Shown here piece after piece: positions 1 to 4,980 of a DNA stretch of 8,494 nt. The stretch comes from Clostridia bacterium (lineage in GTDB: Bacteria > Bacillota > DSM-521 > Neomoorellales > Neomoorellaceae). The stretch is from NCBI GenBank assembly GCA_012727745.1, contig JAAYGJ010000161.1, forward strand, positions 1-8,494, in the 5' to 3' direction. The notes beneath the pieces were generated by a model. It was given only the letters and a program-made list of their open reading frames with translations, did not search any database and was not told the DNA's origin. Numbering within the stretch: the first letter of the stretch is position 1; each line of letters begins with the position of its first letter. The translations under genes were made by a program, and so were the position numbers.

Positions 1-69
1 CTCCATTATTAGGAGCCCAGCTATACAGTTTTTCTTTTTTCAGCTGTCTACTTGACAGGGTGCAGTTCA
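1..69. mobile_element. Probable terminus of an IS3-family (IS150-like) insertion sequence, cut by the window edge
   Basis: Read on the minus strand from 69 leftward, the sequence begins TGAACTGCACCC and continues to GTAGACA. Ends of IS150-group elements start with TG and carry a very similar ACTGCACCC block (IS150 itself starts TGTACTGCACCC), so I place the element boundary at 69. On the + strand, frame 2 is open from the window edge to a TGA at 53-55 inside the putative terminal repeat. Its last residues contain SPAIQF, loosely like the SPxxYR tail of IS3 OrfB, which would make this the right end. The other end, the transposase body and any target-site duplication are outside the window. The call rests on terminus similarity recalled from memory. 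Confidence 0.42.
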
Positions 70-175
70 CGCGCTGCCGGGTTTGGCGATCAACCTACTT
101 GAAGTATCGTTGCCAACTCTTATAGGTCTTTTCATTGCGCTTTACAATTGCCCCTATAAGAATAATCTTTAACAT
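70..175 (-). pseudogene. Degenerate remnant in the toxin position of the Phd/YefM module
   Basis: An ATG (173-175, minus) lies 8 bp past the antitoxin stop, where the toxin gene of such a pair normally starts. It encodes only 26 residues, beginning MLKIIL and ending YFK, before a TAG; the same frame then stays open up to the putative IS boundary at 69. The MLKIIL start resembles the first beta-strand of PIN-domain toxins (usually followed by DTN), but the DTN aspartate is absent and the rest matches nothing I recognise. An in-frame deletion, an internal stop and an IS insertion would together explain what is seen. It could equally be non-coding sequence that happens to be open. No ribosome binding site of note is visible. 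Confidence 0.25.
118..161. repeat. Perfect 9-bp inverted repeat with a 26-nt spacer
   Basis: TCTTATAGG (118-126) is exactly mirrored by CCTATAAGA (153-161). It sits between the putative IS end and the antitoxin stop, inside the degenerate toxin-position remnant. It is not followed by a T-run in either direction, so it is not a standard terminator. Its role is unknown. Confidence 0.5.
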
Positions 176-183
176 TTTTGGGC

Positions 184-471
184 TTAATCTGGTACATTAT
201 CCCCGGCCTCAATTTCCCCTATGATTTCAAAGACATTTTTATCCTGAGGGTTTACGGTAGGCTGTTCAAATATCTTGCGGGCCAGTTTAGTATCGTGCAT
301 ACATTCATAGGTATCAACTAATTCTTTATAAGTATCGATATTGAGCAGGACACCTTTAACCTCGTTGTTCTTGATGATAAATATGGGCTTTTTTTCAGCT
401 GCCTTTAGATATTTGCCGAAAGATCTGGACAAAGCGGTAGAACTCACTAGAGATCTAATATTTATTTCCAT
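184..471 (-). CDS. Type II antitoxin, Phd/YefM family
   Basis: The 95-aa product fits the Phd/YefM family: an N-terminal strand-helix DNA-binding half (MEINIRSLVSS, then a helix around SFGKYLKAAEK) followed by the typical PIFIIKNNEVKGVLLNIDTY segment. In the family this corresponds to the strand, turn and helix that end in a Tyr near residue 48. The charged C-terminal tail (residues 60-95) would be the part that wraps the toxin. Family members repress their own operon and neutralise a RelE-, Doc- or PIN-type toxin. The start is supported by GAGGTG (478-483) six bases upstream of the ATG and by a good promoter. No intact toxin follows: the downstream position holds a short broken frame and a probable IS end. 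It is therefore likely an orphan antitoxin, perhaps retained as a regulator or decaying. Confidence 0.88.
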   Translation of the reverse strand: MEINIRSLVSSTALSRSFGKYLKAAEKKPIFIIKNNEVKGVLLNIDTYKELVDTYECMHDTKLARKIFEQPTVNPQDKNVFEIIGEIEAGDNVPD

Positions 472-493
472 TATTCACACCTCTTTATGGATA

Positions 494-521
494 ATTATAC
501 ACAAAATTAAACGCAAATCAA
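494..521 (-). promoter_or_regulatory. Promoter for the antitoxin gene (sigma-A type)
   Basis: On the minus strand TTGATT (complement of 516-521) is followed after 16 bp by a perfect TATAAT (complement of 494-499), about 23 bp upstream of the antitoxin ATG. The leader is therefore short, and a Phd-type autorepressor bound here would block transcription directly. Confidence 0.6.
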
Positions 522-562
522 GACATGGGCTTGGCTTACTTCAGCCGCCACCTTTATGCGCA

Positions 563-592
563 AATTGCTTGATTGGATATCGCAATTATGAT
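563..592 (+). promoter_or_regulatory. Candidate promoter of the nucleotidyltransferase with an overlapping inverted repeat
   Basis: TTGCTT (565-570) and TATGAT (587-592) are 16 bp apart; TTGATT (569-574) with TAAATT (592-597, 17-bp spacer) is an alternative pairing. The perfect inverted repeat AATTGC (563-568) / GCAATT (582-587) overlaps these elements and could be an operator. The -35 matches are weak, so the promoter call is tentative. Confidence 0.3.
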
Positions 593-660
593 AAATTCAC
601 GCAAGAGACAGAACTTCAGGCTCGGCTGACGGCGGTAGGTTAAACATGGAGGTGGCGCTG

Positions 661-1038
661 GTGGGTAGCAAATATCTTGAGCGCGGCAGTGCTTACGGTG
701 ACTTTGACAGAATGCAGAAGCTACTGCAAAAGAGGCAGGCCCAGGAGCAGGAGCGGCGGCGCGAGCTGGCCTGGCAGAAGGCCCGGGAAGTGGCCGAGTT
801 TTTACGTTCTGACCATGGCGCTGCTCGAGTGCTGCTCTATGGTTCCCTGGCCCGGGGCGATTTCCACCAGTTTTCCGATATTGATCTCTATGTGGAGGGT
901 TTTACCGGCCCCTACTGGCGCATGCTGGCCAAAGCCGGCCGTCTGGCATCTCCCTTCGACATTAGCGTTGTTTGTGCCGAAGATGCCCGGCCCTCATTAA
1001 AGGAAGCTGTTTCGCGGGAAGGGGTCGAACTGCCCTGA
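661..1038 (+). CDS. Minimal nucleotidyltransferase (MNT/KNTase-type domain protein)
   Basis: The protein shows the nucleotidyltransferase signature GSLARGDFHQFSDIDL at residues 61-76 (G61-S62, D73 and D75), with a third likely metal ligand at D100 in PFDISVV. This is the classic GSx10DxD plus third-Asp arrangement. I prefer the GTG at 661 (125 aa) because GGAGGTGG (648-655) lies 5 bp ahead of it; the in-frame ATG at 646 has no good ribosome binding site and overlaps that motif. Before the catalytic core is an unusually long charged helix (about residues 15-48, rich in K, R, Q and E). Small MNT proteins are commonly paired with HEPN proteins and can AMP-ylate their toxic partner. No HEPN gene is adjacent, so the substrate and partner are unknown. 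The fold assignment is firm, the role is not. Confidence 0.85.
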   Translation: MGSKYLERGSAYGDFDRMQKLLQKRQAQEQERRRELAWQKAREVAEFLRSDHGAARVLLYGSLARGDFHQFSDIDLYVEGFTGPYWRMLAKAGRLASPFDISVVCAEDARPSLKEAVSREGVELP

Positions 1039-1091
1039 AAAATACCTGAGGGCAAGAACGGTAACATCTTGACAACTGTAAATATTGCCCT
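1031..1091 (+). promoter_or_regulatory. Competing inverted repeats after the nucleotidyltransferase
   Basis: AGGGCA (1049-1054) can pair with TGCCCT (1031-1036, overlapping the nucleotidyltransferase stop; 12-nt loop). It can also pair, extended to AGGGCAA (1049-1055), with TTGCCCT (1085-1091; 29-nt loop). The two hairpins exclude each other. Neither is followed by a T-run, so a simple terminator is unlikely. RNA processing or attenuation ahead of the coiled-coil gene is only a possibility. Confidence 0.35.
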
Positions 1092-1103
1092 TAAGCTTAT
1101 AAT
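1069..1103 (+). promoter_or_regulatory. Consensus -35 and -10 hexamers with an over-long spacer, upstream of the coiled-coil gene
   Basis: A perfect TTGACA (1069-1074) and a perfect TATAAT (1098-1103) lie ahead of the coiled-coil gene but are 23 bp apart, well beyond the 16-18 bp a sigma-A promoter normally uses. Either one element acts with a weaker partner (for example TAAGCT at 1092-1097 with the -35), or an activator that distorts DNA is needed, or the match is chance. Confidence 0.3.
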
Positions 1104-1122
1104 GAAACTAAACCAGGATTTG

Positions 1123-1151
1123 CCTGAATTGGGTGGAATGATTCAGGGAGG
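1123..1151 (+). promoter_or_regulatory. Inverted repeat abutting the ribosome binding site of the coiled-coil gene
   Basis: CCTGAAT (1123-1129) is a perfect complement of ATTCAGG (1141-1147), with an 11-nt loop. The 3' arm overlaps the first bases of the ribosome binding site AGGGAGG (1145-1151). In the folded mRNA the Shine-Dalgarno sequence would be partly masked, so translation of the following gene could be structure-controlled. Confidence 0.35.
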
Positions 1152-1157
1152 ATGCCC

Positions 1158-1559
1158 ATGGATAACGAAAAGTTTCAACAATTGGTACTAAATAAACTTG
1201 AAGAGCTGTCCACAGGGCAGAAAGAACTGCGAGAAGGCTTTGGTGCATTAGCAGAAGGCCAGAAAGAGCTGCGGGCGGACTTCAGGGCACTGGCCGAAGA
1301 CCAGAAAGAGCTGCGGGAAGGCTTCAGGTCATTAGCCGAAGACCAGAAAGAACTGCGAGATGGCTTTAAAGCATTAGTACATAGCCAGAAAGAGCTTGTT
1401 GCCGGTCAACGCCGGTTAGAGAGGGAATTAGCCGAGGTCAAGCAGGATGTTAAAGAAATTAAAAGAGAGCTTCGCTTTGTATGGGAAGATATTAAAAAAT
1501 TGGATATGCGCTTATCAAAACAGGAGAGCGAGATAGTTTATTTGAAACAATTAAAGTGA
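1158..1559 (+). CDS. Coiled-coil protein built from 14-residue tandem repeats; function unknown
   Basis: I take the ATG at 1158 (133 aa), 6 bp after AGGGAGG, rather than the ATG at 1152, which touches the Shine-Dalgarno sequence. After a short helical lead the protein has four consecutive 14-residue units of the form [GD]QKELR.[GD]F[GRK][AS]L[AV][EH] at residues 20-75. A degenerate unit (SQKELVAGQRRLERE) and a long charged helix rich in E, K and R follow to the C-terminus. Fourteen residues equal two heptads, so a continuous coiled coil is expected. There is no signal peptide, membrane segment or catalytic motif. In related proteins known to me, similar repeats sit in front of PD-(D/E)XK-like nuclease domains (DUF3782-type); no such domain is present here. 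It could be a scaffold or oligomerisation module. A hairpin terminator follows 9 bp after the stop. Confidence 0.8.
   Translation: MDNEKFQQLVLNKLEELSTGQKELREGFGALAEGQKELRADFRALAEDQKELREGFRSLAEDQKELRDGFKALVHSQKELVAGQRRLERELAEVKQDVKEIKRELRFVWEDIKKLDMRLSKQESEIVYLKQLK
1215..1382 (+). repeat. Four tandem in-frame 42-bp repeats
   Basis: Units are 1215-1256, 1257-1298, 1299-1340 and 1341-1382, each encoding one 14-residue [GD]QKELR... unit. The nucleotide sequences are closely similar (for example the CAGAAAGAGCTGCGGG block recurs), which points to duplication by slippage or unequal crossing-over rather than ancient convergence. Confidence 0.85.
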
Positions 1560-1568
1560 TTATTTTTA

Positions 1569-1597
1569 GCTGCCAGGCATTGGCGGCCATTTTATTT
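1569..1597 (+). terminator. Rho-independent terminator of the coiled-coil gene
   Basis: GCTGCCA (1569-1575) pairs with TGGCGGC (1581-1587), one pair being G-U, around a 5-nt loop. It is followed by the T-rich tract CATTTTATTT (1588-1597), 9 bp past the stop codon. Confidence 0.6.
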
Positions 1598-1607
1598 GGG
1601 TTAAAAT
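1580..1607 (+). promoter_or_regulatory. Candidate promoter of the FAD oxidoreductase gene
   Basis: TTGGCG (1580-1585) and TAAAAT (1602-1607) are separated by 16 bp and end about 43 bp ahead of the ATG at 1650. The -35 overlaps the 3' arm of the preceding terminator, a compact arrangement. The -35 match is only 4 of 6. Confidence 0.35.
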
Positions 1608-1649
1608 ATAGCTTATTAACGACCAAGTTGGCTGGTTGGGAGCGGTGTA

Positions 1650-3533
1650 ATGTTCAGGAGATTGTTGTTAACCCTGGCGGTTATTTTTTTTATGTTAAGT
1701 TTGTCGGGTGAGGCGTATGGGACAATTAGCTGGACCCGCACGGGGGTGCCGGTAGTTTCGGTGGTACGGGCCGATATAGTCGTCTACGGCGGGGGCCTGG
1801 CTGGCTGCGCGGCGGCTTGGAAGGCAGCTTGTGCGGCGCCGGATAAGCGAGTGGTGATGCTGGTCCCCTACCCTGAGGCGCGCTACGGCGGCCTGGCAAC
1901 GGTGGGAGGGCAGAACTTCTGGGACCTGCGCTACTGGAAGCGGGACGGCAGCCTGGTGCAGGGTGGTTCCTTTGCTGAATGGCTGGCGGCGACAGGGCCT
2001 TTCTACAGTCCGGACGCGCTGGCAGAGCGGATTGCCGCCGACCTGGGCGGGCTGGCTAATCTTGAAACATACTGGGCTACTGATATTAGCGCCGTCTATA
2101 AGGACAGGGAGGGGCGCCTGCAAGCCCTGGCCCTGCAGAGGCTGGAGCGGGATGACAGCGGCGCCGTTGTCTGGGCTGCTAGCCGGGCTGGCGATGTCAA
2201 CAGCGGCAGCAGCGTTGGGGCTACGGCTAGTGGTGATGCAGGTGCCGGCAGCGATGGCGGTCGCGCTAACGTCGGGGCCGCTGCTGTAGGGGTTTTTGCA
2301 GAAGGTAGTCGTGGCGCGGGGGGCGAAGATGCCGGCGCTGTTGCCGGTGGAAGTCCTAACGGCGCTACTCTCCTGGAGGCGGTGATCTTCATTGACGCTT
2401 CCGAGGACGGCCGCCTCAGCCGCCTGGCCGGGGCCGGGGTTACGGTTGGCCGGGAGGACTGGCCGGCAGAGTTTCAGGCGAACGATTATGGCGACGGAGT
2501 CTTATGGCCGCGCCAGCAGGCGTCTAGCCTGATGTTTAAGGTTAGGGGGGTCAAGCCGGGCCGTTATGACGATATGATTTTCCGTCAGGAAAACGGTGCT
2601 TGGGGAGCTTACGGCGGCCTGGAAGTTTACATAAACGATGAGGTTTTGCGCGCTTTCAATGAGCGCCATGGCCCCCGGGGTTTTGCCTTGAAGCCTTTGA
2701 ACGCCGCCCAGGACGGTCCCGGCAGTTCGGAATGGTGGATTAATGCCCTGCTGATTTTTAACGTTGACGGGCGGGCCAATGCCCGTGACCGCGGGACAGA
2801 TGCTTATCCTGCTGATATGGCGCCGGGAGCGCTGGATACGGATACTGCCTGGCTTAAGGCCAGGGAGATGCTCGCTAACCCGGACTTTATAACTGCACTG
2901 CGCCGCTTTCAAGGTTTTGAGGAGGCCCAATTGGTCAGGGATGAGCGAGGGGAGCCGGTTACCGGCGCCATGCTCTACCTGCGGGAAACAGTACATACGG
3001 TCTTTGAGCCTGGCCCTGCCGGGCCGGGGAGCGATGACCGCAATTATGCCCTGACTACGGCAGCAGTTTATGGTGCTGGAGAGGGGCCGGCTGACGGGGT
3101 CGATGCTAAATATTATGTAAACCGTATCGGCTTAGGCTTCTACTGGCAGGATGTTAATGCTTACCATTTTGCCGATTTAAAAGGACCCGATGGCCTTTAT
3201 CACTGGCCGGTAACGCCTTTCCTCCGTCCCGATTATCCCCTGACGGCGCCAGGGCCTGATGCCTGGCCCCGGAACCCGGTCTACCTGCCCTTTGAAGTGT
3301 TGCTGAGCCGCTCAGTGCCCAACCTGTTAATTCCCGGCTATGCTACCGGTATGTCATCGCTGGCCTGGGCTTCCTTGAGGGTGCTGCCCAACCAGTGCGT
3401 CCTGGGCGATGCGGCCGGGGTGGCTGCTGCCTATGCGGTAAATACGGGGCGCCTGCCGGGGGAATTTACCAGCACGGAGGTAGCGGCGGTCAGGGAGATG
3501 CTCAAAGGGTTTGGCGCCAGGGTCGATAAATGA
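1650..3533 (+). CDS. Exported FAD-dependent oxidoreductase (FAD_oxidored type)
   Basis: The 627-aa protein starts with a signal peptide (MFRRLLLTLAVIFFML, likely cleaved after SGEAYG near residue 25). The FAD-binding core follows: the dinucleotide motif VVYGGGLAGCAAAWKAA (about residues 45-61), a GG-rich segment (YGGLATVGGQNFWD), the FIDASEDGRLSRLAGA motif (about 247-262) and the C-terminal flavin-contacting block SVPNLLIPGYATGM...ASLRVLPNQCVLGDAAG. These features are typical of the FAD_oxidored (Pfam PF12831-like) group; the substrate is not evident. RR-L-L-L near the start minimally fits a twin-arginine pattern, which would suit export of a folded flavoprotein, although the n-region is short. 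Residues about 176-240 form a Gly/Ala/Ser-rich low-complexity insert just before the FIDASEDG strand, where relatives have a short linker. GGGAGCGG (1637-1644) is a modest ribosome binding site. No partner gene is adjacent. Confidence 0.85.
   Translation: MFRRLLLTLAVIFFMLSLSGEAYGTISWTRTGVPVVSVVRADIVVYGGGLAGCAAAWKAACAAPDKRVVMLVPYPEARYGGLATVGGQNFWDLRYWKRDGSLVQGGSFAEWLAATGPFYSPDALAERIAADLGGLANLETYWATDISAVYKDREGRLQALALQRLERDDSGAVVWAASRAGDVNSGSSVGATASGDAGAGSDGGRANVGAAAVGVFAEGSRGAGGEDAGAVAGGSPNGATLLEAVIFIDASEDGRLSRLAGAGVTVGREDWPAEFQANDYGDGVLWPRQQASSLMFKVRGVKPGRYDDMIFRQENGAWGAYGGLEVYINDEVLRAFNERHGPRGFALKPLNAAQDGPGSSEWWINALLIFNVDGRANARDRGTDAYPADMAPGALDTDTAWLKAREMLANPDFITALRRFQGFEEAQLVRDERGEPVTGAMLYLRETVHTVFEPGPAGPGSDDRNYALTTAAVYGAGEGPADGVDAKYYVNRIGLGFYWQDVNAYHFADLKGPDGLYHWPVTPFLRPDYPLTAPGPDAWPRNPVYLPFEVLLSRSVPNLLIPGYATGMSSLAWASLRVLPNQCVLGDAAGVAAAYAVNTGRLPGEFTSTEVAAVREMLKGFGARVDK
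2175..2370 (+). other. Low-complexity Gly/Ala/Ser/Val-coding insert within the FAD enzyme
   Basis: About 65 codons consist almost entirely of Gly, Ala, Ser, Val and Asp (for example GATASGDAGAGSDGG and GEDAGAVAGG). It separates the strand ending DDSGAVVW from the strand starting LLEAVIFIDAS. It stays in frame and lacks exact repeats. It probably forms a flexible surface loop. Confidence 0.7.
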
Positions 3534-3796
3534 GATACATTTATTTACAAACATTCGCCGGGAGTGGGCAGGAAAGCAGACTACCGCTGCCGAATAATTC
3601 GTTCTATTAACTCTTCATACACCTTATACATCTAATATCAGAGCTTTGCCTAGCCAGTGCGCATCGTGATGGAATGAAAATTATAGCCTTCGGGTGTGTA
3701 TAGGCTTGCCGGAGGATGAAGTGTGAGGTGGGGAGTTGGAAGTGGGATAACTGGGAATTATTTTTGCAAGGGATATTTTGGGGAGGAAAGAACTGG
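3534..3796 (+). other. Intergenic region upstream of the S41 protease
   Basis: This 263-bp stretch holds weak structures only: GGCAG/CTGCC (3567-3571 / 3587-3591), the short palindrome CGAATAATTCG (3591-3601) and AGCCT/AGGCT flanking a 12-nt loop (near 3686-3707). No T-run terminator for the FAD gene and no convincing promoter hexamer pair is seen. From 3719 to about 3760 it contains an imperfect purine-rich GAAGTG/GGAGTT repetition. An ATG at 3716 would extend the protease by 27 residues, but it touches its own GGAGG (3711-3715), so I treat that segment as non-coding. Confidence 0.5.
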
Positions 3797-4975
3797 ATGG
3801 TTAAACTCGGGCGCCGCTGGCTAATTTTTGTTGCTTTAGTTTTAATCGCTTGCCTGGGCTTTAATGTTGCGGCGGCAACTGCTGCTGCCGCTCCTGCAGT
3901 TGCTGCAACACCGGGCTGGCCCCTGCTGGACGAAGTGCGCGAACTGGCAGAGGAAAATTATGTTAACCCTGTTAATGAAGCTGCTTTAGAAGAAGGCGCT
4001 GTCCGGGGAATGCTGGAATGCCTGGGCGACCCTTACAACGAGTACATACCGCCTGGGCAGGTATCTCAGTATACTGCCTCCCTTGGCGATGAATATATCG
4101 GTGTGGGCGTGGTACTTACAATCCTTGAGGGACAGGTAGTAGTAAGCAGCGTCATTCCCAATTCGCCGGCAGCCCGGCAGGGGCTGAGGGCCGGGTCAAT
4201 TTTGCTGGCTGTTGATGACCGGCCGCTTAAAGGGCTGTCCCTGGAAGAGGTTGCCGGGCTATTGCGGGGAGAATCAGGGAGCAGCGTTGAGTTGACTGTT
4301 TCTCTGCCTGGCAGCGGGGTGCAGAAAAAATTTTTGCTGGTGCGGGAGCAAATCCGGCCGGCGATACTTAATAAACGTATACTGGCCGGGCAAATAGGTT
4401 ACCTGGAGCTCAAGGCTTTTCCCAAATGGGTGCCGCAGGAAGTGGCGGCAGCCCTTGAGTTCCTGGAAGCCCAGGGCTGCCGGGGCCTTATCCTCGACTT
4501 GCGCAACAACCCGGGGGGCTATTTAGAGTCTGCGCTGGAGATTGCCTCTCTGTTTTTAATCGAGGGTAAGCCGGTGGTGCAGGTGGTAGGCCGGGACAGG
4601 CAGGTAAAGGTAATCCATTCGCGGGGGCCGGGGCAGGACCTGCCGCTGGTGGTGCTGGTTGATCGGGGTACGGCCAGCGCGGCGGAAATCCTGGCCGGTG
4701 CGCTGCAGGCCAACCAGGCGGCTATTCTCCTGGGCACAACCACCTTTGGCAAGGGAGTCATCCAGACAGTTTTTCCGCTGAAAAATGGCGGCGCCCTAAA
4801 GCTCACTACCGACTACTATTATACCCCTGCCGGCAGGGCTATCCAGGGTGCGGGGCTAAAGCCGGACATAGAGGTTGACGGGGAGCAGCAACAGCTGGAA
4901 CGTGCTTGGAATATCTTGAGCAAGCAGTTGAGCCAGCCGCTACCGGGGAGCCTGGCTCTGGCGGGAAAGGAGTGA
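3797..4975 (+). CDS. Exported S41-family C-terminal processing protease (CtpA-like) with PDZ domain
   Basis: From the ATG at 3797 the product is 392 aa. GGGAGG (3781-3786) precedes it by 10 bp, and the sequence then begins MVKLGRRWLIFVALVLIAC, a standard signal peptide, which is why I reject the longer start at 3716. LIAC (residues 16-19) fits a lipobox, so the enzyme may be a lipoprotein; otherwise cleavage falls in the Ala-rich stretch that follows. A PDZ domain spans about residues 98-180 and the S41 core follows (DLRNNPGGYLESA). Catalytic residues are Ser294 in GTASAAEI, Lys319 in FGKG (25 residues later, as in E. coli Tsp) and Gln323 (four after Lys, as in B. subtilis CtpB). The family cleaves C-terminal tails outside the cytoplasm. 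The Asp usually found in ALQD, 11 residues after the Ser, is Ala here. The next gene begins 5 bp after its stop. Confidence 0.9.
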   Translation: MVKLGRRWLIFVALVLIACLGFNVAAATAAAAPAVAATPGWPLLDEVRELAEENYVNPVNEAALEEGAVRGMLECLGDPYNEYIPPGQVSQYTASLGDEYIGVGVVLTILEGQVVVSSVIPNSPAARQGLRAGSILLAVDDRPLKGLSLEEVAGLLRGESGSSVELTVSLPGSGVQKKFLLVREQIRPAILNKRILAGQIGYLELKAFPKWVPQEVAAALEFLEAQGCRGLILDLRNNPGGYLESALEIASLFLIEGKPVVQVVGRDRQVKVIHSRGPGQDLPLVVLVDRGTASAAEILAGALQANQAAILLGTTTFGKGVIQTVFPLKNGGALKLTTDYYYTPAGRAIQGAGLKPDIEVDGEQQQLERAWNILSKQLSQPLPGSLALAGKE

Positions 4976-4980
4976 GATTT

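Noticed and set aside
341..643. 100-codon + strand open frame
   Set aside because: It runs antisense to the well-supported antitoxin and through its promoter, has no good ribosome binding site, and its product looks like reverse-frame noise.
677..1000. Open frame overlapping the nucleotidyltransferase in another frame
   Set aside because: The true frame carries the GSx10DxD motif; this one shows Cys/Pro/Trp-rich out-of-frame translation.
1215..1382. CRISPR-like periodicity
   Set aside because: The 42-bp periodicity has no unique spacers and is entirely explained by tandem protein repeats.
2502..2996. Minus-strand 164-codon open frame inside the FAD gene
   Set aside because: Antisense to conserved FAD-enzyme sequence; long antisense frames are expected in G+C-rich codons and no motif is seen.
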